Shown here: positions 55,555 through 63,070 of the stretch, in pieces | How the letters are laid out: each line of letters starts with the position of its first letter | Numbering within the stretch: the stretch's first letter is position 1 | Source: a bacterium | Lineage (GTDB): Bacteria; Pseudomonadota; Alphaproteobacteria; Rhizobiales; Aestuariivirgaceae | Reading direction: 5' to 3' | DNA length: 64,000 nt | NCBI GenBank assembly: GCA_022842165.1 | Contig: JALHQC010000010.1 | Location: 1-64,000 of the forward strand | The notes under the pieces: model-generated | The model's input: only the letters and a program-made list of their open reading frames with translations | What the model was told of the DNA's origin: nothing | Database searches by the model: none | Program-made: the position numbers and the translations under genes

Positions 55555-57054
55555 TCACGCCGCCATGTGCTGGGTGGCGAGACTCATGATCGCCTGCTCA
55601 TTGATGCCCGCCCCCGTGAGTTCGCCCGACACCACGCCTTCGCGCATCACCACCACGCGATCGGACATTCCGATGATTTCGGGAAGTTCGGAACTGATCA
55701 TCAGAATGGCCATGCCCTGCAGTGCGAGTTCGTTCATGATCTTGTAGATCTCGGTCTTGGCGCCAACGTCGACACCGCGGGTCGGCTCGTCGAGGATCAG
55801 AACCCTGGGGTTCGTCCTCGCCCAGCGCGCCACGATCACCTTCTGCTGATTGCCGCCTGACATGGTAGCGACGGGCGTCGCGGGGCCGCGGCAGGCGATC
55901 TTGTACTTGGCGATTTCCTGATGTGCGATCGCGTCTTCGGCGCCATGATCGATGAGGCCGTTGCGGGTGATCTCGATGAGCGATGCGGCCGTGACGTTCG
56001 CCGCCACATCGAGCTGCATGGCGAGGCCCTGGCTCTTGCGGTCCTCGGTGACAAAGCCGATGCCCTTGGCGATCGCCACCGCCGGCGTCATGTGCGAGAT
56101 GGGCTGGCCGTCGATGGTCACCGTTCCCGACGACATCGGCAAGCCACCGAAGATACCCATGGCAAGTTCGGTGCGCCCGGCGCCCACCATTCCCGCAAGC
56201 CCGGTGATCTCGCCCGCGCGCAGTTCGATCGAGGCGTTCCTAACGCGGCCGTTGACGGTGACATTCTCGGCCTTCAGCACAACCTTGCCGGTGTCAGCCC
56301 TGGCGCGCTTCGGCGGGAAGATATCCTTGAGGTCGCGGCCGACCATGAGCGAGATCAGCTTGTTGCGGTCGACCGACGAAATGTCCGCCGTGGTCACCCG
56401 CTCGCCGTCCTTGAAGACCGTGACCCGGTCGGCGATCTGGAAAATTTCCTCGAGGCGATGGGAGACATAGACGATGGCGACGCCCTCCTGGCGCAGGGCC
56501 TTGAGGCGCGCGAACAGCAGGTCCGCCTCGCGCCCGGAGATGACGGCCGTCGGCTCGTCGAGAATCAGCAGCTTCACCTTGTGAACGAGGGCCTTGGCAA
56601 TTTCGACCATCTGCTGGTCGGCAACCGTCAGATCGGTGACGAGCTGGTCGGGATCGATCTCGACGCCGAGGCGTTTCAGTAGCTCGGCGGCATCGCGGCG
56701 GGTTTGCCGGTGATCGACGAGGCCCAGCTTGCCGCGGCGCTCGTGGCCGATGTAGATGTTCTCCGCCACGGTGAGGTGCGGGAAGAGCACGAATTCCTGG
56801 TAGATGACGTGGATGCCGGCCTTCTTGGCACTGGCCGGCGTGATGTTGTGGAGCCGCGCGCCGTCATACTCGATGTCGCCGCTGTCGGGCTGATAGGCGC
56901 CTGCCACGATCTTGATCATGGTCGATTTGCCGGCGCCATTCTCGCCGACGAGCGCATGAATTTCGCCCGCCCGGATCTCGAGATCGATTCCGGACAGCGC
57001 CCTTACACCGGGAAAACTCTTCGAAATGTTCGACAGCTTCAGCATGTCATCCAT
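55555..57054 (-). CDS. Sugar ABC transporter ATPase with two nucleotide-binding domains (RbsA/MglA type)
   Basis: This 499-residue fused ATPase powers the importer. The first domain has Walker A VGENGAGKSTMIK (~residue 38), a degenerate signature region (VADQQMVEIAKAL) and Walker B KLLILDEPTA. The second has the typical altered Walker A GMVGAGRTELAM, signature MSGGNQQKVIVARW and Walker B VLILDEPTRG. This layout is characteristic of ribose, galactose and related systems. The start may be the ATG at 57054 or the one at 57045 (MLKLSNIS). A stable hairpin separates it from the upstream binding-protein gene. Confidence 0.95.
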   Translation of the reverse strand: MDDMLKLSNISKSFPGVRALSGIDLEIRAGEIHALVGENGAGKSTMIKIVAGAYQPDSGDIEYDGARLHNITPASAKKAGIHVIYQEFVLFPHLTVAENIYIGHERRGKLGLVDHRQTRRDAAELLKRLGVEIDPDQLVTDLTVADQQMVEIAKALVHKVKLLILDEPTAVISGREADLLFARLKALRQEGVAIVYVSHRLEEIFQIADRVTVFKDGERVTTADISSVDRNKLISLMVGRDLKDIFPPKRARADTGKVVLKAENVTVNGRVRNASIELRAGEITGLAGMVGAGRTELAMGIFGGLPMSSGTVTIDGQPISHMTPAVAIAKGIGFVTEDRKSQGLAMQLDVAANVTAASLIEITRNGLIDHGAEDAIAHQEIAKYKIACRGPATPVATMSGGNQQKVIVARWARTNPRVLILDEPTRGVDVGAKTEIYKIMNELALQGMAILMISSELPEIIGMSDRVVVMREGVVSGELTGAGINEQAIMSLATQHMAA

Positions 57055-57069
57055 CTTTGCGGCAAGAGA

Positions 57070-57093
57070 GCCCGGAGCCTTGCGGCCCCGGGC
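57070..57093 (-). promoter_or_regulatory. Intercistronic hairpin with GCAA tetraloop after binding protein 1
   Basis: In the transcript, two 10-base arms (57084-57093 and 57070-57079) pair fully, with one G-U pair, around a GCAA loop, a stable GNRA tetraloop. It begins 15 bases after the binding-protein stop and has no U-tract. It resembles the mRNA-stabilising or attenuating hairpins that raise binding-protein levels above permease levels. Confidence 0.7.
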
Positions 57094-57108
57094 AAGTCGA
57101 CAGGGAGG

Positions 57109-58260
57109 TTATTGCGGATAGTCGACCGAGTAGGTCTTGGGATCGTAATCCTGACCCATGCCGCCGGTGATCAGCATGTCAGCCGCGCCGTCCGGAACGA
57201 CGAGGTCGGTCAGACGCAGATCGGTGGTGATCGACGGCGTGTTGTCGCCCTCGCTTACCGCGATCTGCGAATTGATCGTGTAGATGCAGGGCACCGGCGC
57301 GCCAGCCAGCACCTGCAGCGCCACATCGACCGAGATGCCGCCCATGGCCGGCGGATAACCCACTTCCAGCATGGGCACCTTGTGCTTGATCGCCAGTTGC
57401 AGCGGCCCGTTCACATCGGCGGTGGTGTGGATCGGGATTTCGCCATCCTTGTAGCCGGCGTCGATGAAGGCTTCGATCGATCCCGGCGTCTGCAGCCCGT
57501 GTGCCGACCAGACGGCGTTGATGTCCTTGCCGTATTTCGAGATCATGGCCTGCATCACCTGCTTGCCCTTGACGGGCGACCAGTCCGAGTAGACGGTTTC
57601 GAGCACCTTGATGCCGGGGTACTGCGCAAACACCTCGCGCGCCGGCTTCTCGCGGTTTTCGGACGGGCTCGAACCCGCCTGGCCCGCCAGCATGATGACG
57701 TTGCCCTTGCCGCCCAGCTTCTCGGCGATCCACTGCGCGAAGAGACGGCCCATCATGGCATCCGACGCGGTGACGAAGGTCACGAAATTGTCGGAGGCGA
57801 CGCGGCGGTCCATCATGACGACGGGAATGCCGGCATCCATCGCCTGGCTGACTGCGGGATCGAGCGCCTGCTGGGTGTTGGCGCTGACGATCAGCAGATC
57901 GACGCCGCGTGACACGAGGTCCTGAATGTCGGCGACCTGCTTGGCGTCGTCATGGCCCGCGTCGGTGATGATGAGCTTCGAAATCTTGTCCTTGTTGCGG
58001 GCGGCGGCGGTTTGCACCGAATGCAGCATCACCACGCGCCAGGAGTCGCCCAGGCCGGCGTTCGAGAAGCCGATGGTATAGGGGCCATCCTTCTTGTACT
58101 GCGCGGTGTCCTTGAAGCACACCTCGACATCCGGGTTGTAGAGGTAGGTGCGCGGCGCGCCCTCATAGAACTTGCCTTGCGCAAAGGCCGGCAGCGCCAG
58201 CGCGGCGAGGCCCGCCGCGGCACCGAGCAGCATCGCGCGGCGTTTTGTCAGATTCATCAT
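57109..58260 (-). CDS. Sugar ABC transporter substrate-binding protein 1 (periplasmic)
   Basis: This 383-residue periplasmic binding protein is of the ribose/LacI-like class (Peripla_BP_4). A twin-arginine-like or Sec signal (LTKRRAMLLGAAAGLAALAL, cut near AFAQG) leads into the two-lobed domain with KKDGPYTIGFSNAGLGDSWR, LIITDAGHDDAKQVADIQDL and PVVMMDRRVASDNF. The ATG at 58260 has GGAGG six bases upstream; a second ATG follows immediately. It is the first gene before the ATPase and permeases, so it is the dedicated receptor. It is a clear paralogue of the protein at 60137. The ligand is unknown. Confidence 0.92.
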   Translation of the reverse strand: MMNLTKRRAMLLGAAAGLAALALPAFAQGKFYEGAPRTYLYNPDVEVCFKDTAQYKKDGPYTIGFSNAGLGDSWRVVMLHSVQTAAARNKDKISKLIITDAGHDDAKQVADIQDLVSRGVDLLIVSANTQQALDPAVSQAMDAGIPVVMMDRRVASDNFVTFVTASDAMMGRLFAQWIAEKLGGKGNVIMLAGQAGSSPSENREKPAREVFAQYPGIKVLETVYSDWSPVKGKQVMQAMISKYGKDINAVWSAHGLQTPGSIEAFIDAGYKDGEIPIHTTADVNGPLQLAIKHKVPMLEVGYPPAMGGISVDVALQVLAGAPVPCIYTINSQIAVSEGDNTPSITTDLRLTDLVVPDGAADMLITGGMGQDYDPKTYSVDYPQ

Positions 58261-58468
58261 GTAAGTCCTCCCGTTGAGATTAGGTTGAAACTGCACGTCG
58301 GTTGTTGACCTGTCGCGGAAGGAGGCTTTCCGGCCTCCCGCCGCATCTGCTTTTCCGCTTCAGCTGCCGCGACATTGAGCGGCCCATCCGAAAGCAGATC
58401 GGCAAATTCTCGATTGGCGTACTGCCGCCTGTTCCCGCGACCGGGGCCAGCGCCGCGCCGAAACGGCA

Positions 58469-58984
58469 TCACAAGGGGCTCCACATTTTTTCGCGCGAGG
58501 TTTTTTCGTAGGCCAGCCCGTCCGGATAGGTGACGAGTTCGAGCTGCATCCCCCACGGCGCCAGAAAATAGACCCAGGTCAGGCCTTCGCTGGCGCCCGA
58601 CGTCATTTTGGTGGGCTCGCCCAGCACGGTGACGCCATGCTTCCTCAGGTGGGCGACGGCGGCGTCCATGTCGGTCACGTAAAAGGCGATGTGATGCCCG
58701 CCATGATCGCTGTTCTTCGGCAGTTCGCGGCGCTGGTCGGGCGATTCATATTCGAACACCTCGAAGGCCGGGCCGTTCTTGCACCGGAACATGCGGAGCG
58801 TGCGGATGACGGCGCGCGGATGCACATTGAGATGGAGCTTCATCCAGTCGTCATCGGCCACGAAGGGCCCGACCTGAAACAGCTGGGTGCAGCCGATGAC
58901 ATCGACAAAGAAGCGGGTAGCCTCTTCCATGTCGGGAACGGTAAAGCCGATATGATCGGTGCCGGCGAGGCCTGGAAGCGCCAT
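58469..58984 (-). CDS. VOC-family (glyoxalase/extradiol dioxygenase fold) protein
   Basis: This 171-residue vicinal-oxygen-chelate protein has two paired beta-alpha-beta-beta-beta modules, starting TDHIGFTVPDMEEATRFFVD (first metal His) and GGHHIAFYVTDMDAAVAHLR (second His). MQLELVTYP supplies the usual metal Glu. Family members are isomerases, lyases, dioxygenases or binding proteins, so the reaction is not fixed. An opened lactone or isomerised ketose in the local pathway is conceivable. It is located between binding protein 1 and the aldo/keto reductase, same strand. Confidence 0.83.
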   Translation of the reverse strand: MALPGLAGTDHIGFTVPDMEEATRFFVDVIGCTQLFQVGPFVADDDWMKLHLNVHPRAVIRTLRMFRCKNGPAFEVFEYESPDQRRELPKNSDHGGHHIAFYVTDMDAAVAHLRKHGVTVLGEPTKMTSGASEGLTWVYFLAPWGMQLELVTYPDGLAYEKTSREKMWSPL

Positions 58985-59007
58985 GACGTGTCCCTCCCCC
59001 TCTTCCG

Positions 59008-60063
59008 TCAGGCCGGAACCGGGGCGTGCTTCGCCACCAGTCCCTTCGACTTCAGTTCATCCCACAGTGCAGCGGGAATTTGCATTGCAAGAAACTCGAT
59101 GTTCTCCTTGATACGCTTGCCGCTGCCGGCGCCGACGACGATCGAGGAGACGACGGGATGGGCCGCCGAGAACTGCAGGGCCGCCGCCGAAAGCGGAACG
59201 CCGTGCCGGTCGCACACCGCCTTGATGGCGAGCGCCCGCTTCACCCAGTAGTCGCCGGTTTCATGGGCCTCGGGCACGCGCACGCCGTGATCGAGCACGT
59301 TCTCGCGCCACTTTTCATCTGCCGTCACATAGTCGAAGCTCGCTCGCGGCGAAGGATCGTTGAGCATGCCGCTGTTGAAGACGCCGCCGATGAGAATCGA
59401 GGTGCCGCGCTTCTCGCAGACCGGGAACAGCGCATCGAGGGCGCTGTGATCCAGCAGCGTATAACGGCCGGCCAGCAGGAAGATATCCATAACGCCGTCC
59501 TGGGCGAAGCGGGCCAGCATCGCGTTCTGGTTCAGGCCGGCGCCAACCGCCTTGATGGTGCCATCGCTCCGCAGCCGGTCCAACGCCTTGTAGGCGCCGT
59601 CGAGGGCTTCCTGGTAGTGACGGTCGGAATCATGGATCAGGAGAATATCGAACCGGTCGATGCCGGTGCGGCGCACGCTGTCCTCAACCGAGCGCATGAC
59701 GCCGTCGTAGGAGAAGTCGAAGTGGTATTTCCGCGCCGGCGCGCCGCGCCAGAAGGGGTCCTCCCCTGTCGTCGCCTCCTGGTCCCTAACGATGCGGCCA
59801 ACCTTGGTGCAAAGCGTGTAGGAGTCGCGCGGCTTGGTTCGCAGGAACTTGCCCAGGCGCTCTTCCGACATGCCGATGCCGTACATGGGTGCTGTATCGA
59901 AGAACCGGATGCCGAGATCCCAAGACTCCTGGAGGGCTTCCAGCGCCTTTTCCTCGGACAGGCGGCGCGGCCAGCCGCCGATCTGCACAGTGCCAAAACC
60001 GAGCAGCGGAAGTTTCAGGCTGGTGCGCCCGACCTTTCGGGCCTCGTTGAAGTCATATGGCAT
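59008..60063 (-). CDS. Aldo/keto reductase (D-threo-aldose 1-dehydrogenase-like)
   Basis: This 351-residue aldo/keto reductase-fold enzyme has the catalytic tetrad in expected places: FFDTAPMYGIGMSEERLGKF (Asp, Tyr), TLCTKVGR (Lys) and DILLIHDSD (His). The segment GRYTLLDHSALDALFPVCEKRG is shared with L-fucose/D-threo-aldose 1-dehydrogenases and pyridoxal dehydrogenase, given here in part for recognition (GRYTLLDHSALDALF). It probably oxidises the anomeric carbon of a free sugar to a lactone. That step would fit a non-phosphorylative oxidative route starting from the imported sugar. Confidence 0.87.
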   Translation of the reverse strand: MPYDFNEARKVGRTSLKLPLLGFGTVQIGGWPRRLSEEKALEALQESWDLGIRFFDTAPMYGIGMSEERLGKFLRTKPRDSYTLCTKVGRIVRDQEATTGEDPFWRGAPARKYHFDFSYDGVMRSVEDSVRRTGIDRFDILLIHDSDRHYQEALDGAYKALDRLRSDGTIKAVGAGLNQNAMLARFAQDGVMDIFLLAGRYTLLDHSALDALFPVCEKRGTSILIGGVFNSGMLNDPSPRASFDYVTADEKWRENVLDHGVRVPEAHETGDYWVKRALAIKAVCDRHGVPLSAAALQFSAAHPVVSSIVVGAGSGKRIKENIEFLAMQIPAALWDELKSKGLVAKHAPVPA

Positions 60064-60099
60064 GGTTTCGATCCGGACTATCGGGTTGAATGAGGACTG

Positions 60100-60125
60100 G
60101 CGGACCCGGATCGCTCCGGGTCCGC
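60100..60125 (-). promoter_or_regulatory. Intercistronic hairpin with GCGA tetraloop after binding protein 2
   Basis: A perfect 11-bp stem (60100-60110 and 60115-60125) closes a GCGA loop in the transcript, again a GNRA tetraloop. It starts 11 bases after the stop of binding protein 2 and precedes the aldo/keto reductase gene. No U-tract follows. It is likely to protect the binding-protein message or reduce read-through. Confidence 0.75.
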
Positions 60126-60136
60126 GGATGCCGTGC

Positions 60137-61285
60137 TTACTTCGGATAGTCCGGCGCGAAGGTCTTCGGGTCGTAGTCGGGACCGAGACCTGTCGACAGG
60201 ATCAGATCGTTCGGCTTGTCGAGCTGGGCATAGTCCTCGACCCAGCGATCGGCCTTCACGGAGGCTGTCTCGTCGCCCTTGGAGACGGCAATGTCGGCGT
60301 TGACCTCGTATTGCTTGGGAACCGGCGTTCCAGCCAGAACCTTCAGCGCGACGTCGACCGAGTCGCCGCCCATGGCGGGCGGATAGTCGAAGCTCATCAC
60401 CGGTACCTTGTGCTGAACCGCGAGCTTGACGCAGCCGTTGAGATCGGCGCAGGTGATGGGCGGAATCTTGCCATCGGCCCAGCCGGCCTCGACGAAGGCC
60501 TCGAGCGCGCCGAACCCTTGCAACCCGCTGTCGTTCCATACGCCGTTGATCTGATCGCCATATTTCTGGATCATCGCCGCCATGACCTGCTTGCCCTTGG
60601 CGGGGCTCCAATCGGAATACTGCAGGTCGAGGATCTTCATGCCGGGGAATTCCGCGAAGACCTGCTTGGCCGCCGCGATGCGAAGTTCGGCCGGGCTGGC
60701 GCCGGCGATGCCGCCGATCATGATGATGTTGCCCTTGCCGCCCATGCGTTCCGCCATCCACTGCGCCATGGTGCGGCCCAGCGCCTGATCGGACGCCGTC
60801 ACGAAGGACACGTAGTTGTCGCTGGATACGCGGCGGTCCACCAGGACGACGGGAACGCCCGCGTCCATCGCCTGCTGCACGACGGGGTCGAGCGCCTCGG
60901 CGGTGGCGGGAGACACGATCAGCAGGTCGACGCCACGCTGGAGAAGGTCCTGAACGTCTGACACCTGCTTTGCCGCATCATCATTGGCATCGGTGATGAG
61001 AAGCTGCTTGATCTTGTCCTTGTTCTTGGCGGCGGCATTCTGGATGGCGTGCAGAAGCCCGACGCGCCAGATGTTGGAAATCGAGGCGTTCGAGAAGCCG
61101 ATCACGTAAGGACCGTCCTTCTTGTACTTTGACGTATCGACGTATTCGAGATCGCGGCTGGCCCACAACAACGTGCGCGGTTTGCCGGTGTAACCGGTCT
61201 TGGCATCGTCAGCGGAAGCGAAAGACGCACCGATCAGCATGCTGGATGCAAGCGCAATCGCCTTCAGAATCGATTTGTAACGCAT
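60137..61285 (-). CDS. Sugar ABC transporter substrate-binding protein 2 (periplasmic)
   Basis: This 382-residue periplasmic sugar-binding protein is paralogous to the one at 57109. Both share KKDGPYxIGFSNA, DWSPxKGKQVM, PPAMGGxSVDVAL and the C-terminal DYDPKT. The signal peptide is IALASSMLIGASFASAD (cleavage near ASADD). The ATG at 61285 has GGGAGG five bases upstream. No second set of permease or ATPase genes accompanies it inside the window, so it either shares the transporter at 53616-57054 or uses one outside. Confidence 0.92.
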   Translation of the reverse strand: MRYKSILKAIALASSMLIGASFASADDAKTGYTGKPRTLLWASRDLEYVDTSKYKKDGPYVIGFSNASISNIWRVGLLHAIQNAAAKNKDKIKQLLITDANDDAAKQVSDVQDLLQRGVDLLIVSPATAEALDPVVQQAMDAGVPVVLVDRRVSSDNYVSFVTASDQALGRTMAQWMAERMGGKGNIIMIGGIAGASPAELRIAAAKQVFAEFPGMKILDLQYSDWSPAKGKQVMAAMIQKYGDQINGVWNDSGLQGFGALEAFVEAGWADGKIPPITCADLNGCVKLAVQHKVPVMSFDYPPAMGGDSVDVALKVLAGTPVPKQYEVNADIAVSKGDETASVKADRWVEDYAQLDKPNDLILSTGLGPDYDPKTFAPDYPK

Positions 61286-61509
61286 GGAGTCCTCCCGTTT
61301 GGTTTGTCGTTCTTCAAGCTAAAGCTTCGCCGTTCCGGCTCTTTGGCCGGTTCCCATTCGACTGAAATGAAGCAGCGCCATCTTCCCGCACCCATCGGAC
61401 AGATGAGTATTGGTGCGCTCATCGCCAAACTAACAGGTCGCGACCGCCGCGCTGATCCGAATTTATCCGATTTGAGAGTATCCCCGAAAACGGCGTTATC
61501 CAGACTGCG

Positions 61510-62571
61510 TCAGCGGCGATCGCGCCTGGCGTCCAGCGCTTCGATCAGGAGCCCGGCATTTTCGGGATGGGCCTCGAGCTTGCCGCGCTCGATGTCGAGA
61601 GCGATATCGACGACGCGCTGATTGACGGGCGCGGACTTGCCATGAGCCTTCAGAACGTCGACGACCCAGCCGTTGATCTCGCGCACCTCTGCGCGGCGAC
61701 CCTTGCGCCAGTCCTGAAGCGATGTCACCAGCGTGTCCGGCTTCGAGAAGGTTTTCAGCACTTCATCGAAAATCTGATCGACGTAGCGCTCCGGATGGTT
61801 GGTCGTCACCGGCGGCATGCCGATGATCGGGATGATCGTGGCGCCGTCGTCAAGCGCCGCCTGCATGGCCTCGTAACCGGCCTTGCGCATCACTTCCAGC
61901 ATGCCGGGCGCGCTGACCGCATCGTAAAGCGCGAGATTGACGATGGACGAGGGAATGAGTTCGGCGGCGTTGACGACGAGTTTCATCCATTTCGCCGACT
62001 TGATATCGGCCATCACCTCGACGCGCCCGGCATTGCGAAGGAGATTCGCAACGGCTTCGACGCGCGGCTGGGTTTGGGGATCGAGCGCGCCCAATGCGAA
62101 CCACGACTCGTCGGTGTCGTTCTGGCGATTGGTGATGCCCGGCACCCACATGTTCGAGGCAATCTCGATCACCGCGCCGATCGTCCGCTCGCGGCCCACC
62201 GCGGCGGCGATGTCCTCATGAGTCATGCCATTCTGCAGGCCGACGACGAGACCGTCGGGCGCCAGCACCGACTTGATCAGTTCGCAGGCCCAGCGCGTGT
62301 CATAGGCCTTCATCACCAGGAACACGACATCGAAAGGCTGTTTCACTTCGGCGACCTGACACAGATGCAGGGCCGGAACCTTCGCATTGATGGTGCGGGT
62401 CGGCAGATTGACCGTGATGCCATTGCGGCGGATCGCCTCGATGTGGTCCGGCCACTGGTCGATGAAGGTCACATCAAGTCCGGCCAGCGCGAAATCCGCG
62501 GCGATCGAGGCACCCTGCGCTCCCGTGCCCAGAAACGCGATTCGGGGCCCCTTCTTTTCGTTCCAGCTCAT
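61510..62571 (-). CDS. Ketopantoate-reductase-family NAD(P)-dependent oxidoreductase
   Basis: This 353-residue enzyme is of the 2-dehydropantoate 2-reductase (PanE/ApbA) superfamily. The Rossmann motif is IAFLGTGAQGASIAADFALAG, with MKAYDTRWACE (substrate-contact Lys) and VVGLQNGMTHEDIAAAVG after it. The C-terminal ApbA_C-like domain includes AKWMKLVVNAAELIPSS, where the catalytic Lys/Asn are expected. PanE proper is ~300 residues, so this longer version in a catabolic neighbourhood is probably a dehydrogenase for another hydroxy acid. AGGAGGAG lies upstream of the ATG at 62571; a TTG at 62592 was rejected. Confidence 0.83.
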   Translation of the reverse strand: MSWNEKKGPRIAFLGTGAQGASIAADFALAGLDVTFIDQWPDHIEAIRRNGITVNLPTRTINAKVPALHLCQVAEVKQPFDVVFLVMKAYDTRWACELIKSVLAPDGLVVGLQNGMTHEDIAAAVGRERTIGAVIEIASNMWVPGITNRQNDTDESWFALGALDPQTQPRVEAVANLLRNAGRVEVMADIKSAKWMKLVVNAAELIPSSIVNLALYDAVSAPGMLEVMRKAGYEAMQAALDDGATIIPIIGMPPVTTNHPERYVDQIFDEVLKTFSKPDTLVTSLQDWRKGRRAEVREINGWVVDVLKAHGKSAPVNQRVVDIALDIERGKLEAHPENAGLLIEALDARRDRR

Positions 62572-62724
62572 GTCCGATTTCTCCTCCTGCAACGGCCGCA
62601 GCCGCCGATGTTGATTGATTGCAAGCCCGCACGCGGCTTCGATGCGCCGGTCGCGAGGCTAACAGCAGGCCGCCGCGGCATCGGCGGCAACTTGTTCAAA
62701 ATGGGAGATGCCGGACCGGGCCTG

Positions 62725-63030
62725 CTAGGGCCGGGCGCTGACCATCGTCATCAGCCGGATATGCGGATCGGAGGCAAACAGTTCGGGCGCCTTCAGCGAC
62801 ACCGCCTTGAGGTATGGCTTCTCAAGGTGCTTTTCGAACTCGGCGCGGTTGGCCCAGTTTTCATAGAACGTGAATTCGGCGGGGTTGGCCTCGTCCTGGT
62901 GAAGGTGATAATCGACGCAGCCCGGCTCCGACCGCGACGGGCCTACGAGGGACAGCAGGAACGCCCTTGCCTCCTCGGCCTTTCCGGGTTTTGCGACGAG
63001 GTGCGCGACGACCGTGAGCTGTGCTGACAT
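62725..63030 (-). CDS. ABM-domain protein (putative quinol monooxygenase, YgiN-like)
   Basis: This 101-residue dimeric alpha+beta barrel (antibiotic biosynthesis monooxygenase domain) shows LTVVAHLVAKPGKAEEARAF, EPGCVDYHLHQDEANPAEF and FYENWANRAEFEKHLEKPYL. The WxxxxxxxxH pattern and the strand EFTFYENW are diagnostic. Members act as cofactor-free monooxygenases or as accessory proteins in sugar and aldehyde pathways. It is 153 bases from the ketopantoate-reductase-type gene and 40 bases from the Gfo/Idh gene, same strand. Confidence 0.87.
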   Translation of the reverse strand: MSAQLTVVAHLVAKPGKAEEARAFLLSLVGPSRSEPGCVDYHLHQDEANPAEFTFYENWANRAEFEKHLEKPYLKAVSLKAPELFASDPHIRLMTMVSARP

Positions 63031-63070
63031 GCGGGTTCCTTGTGTTGGCTATAGAGACCTCGGCGCGGCT

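Noticed and set aside
58321..58338. GGAGGC-TTTCCG-GCCTCC hairpin between the VOC gene and binding protein 1
   Set aside because: It is a 6-bp stem without a U-tract in either direction; it may be chance in GC-rich sequence, so it was not listed as a terminator.
61316..61327. Palindrome AAGCTAAAGCTT upstream of binding protein 2, considered as a LacI-type operator
   Set aside because: Only five base pairs per arm, the symmetry does not extend further, and no LacI-family regulator is in the window.
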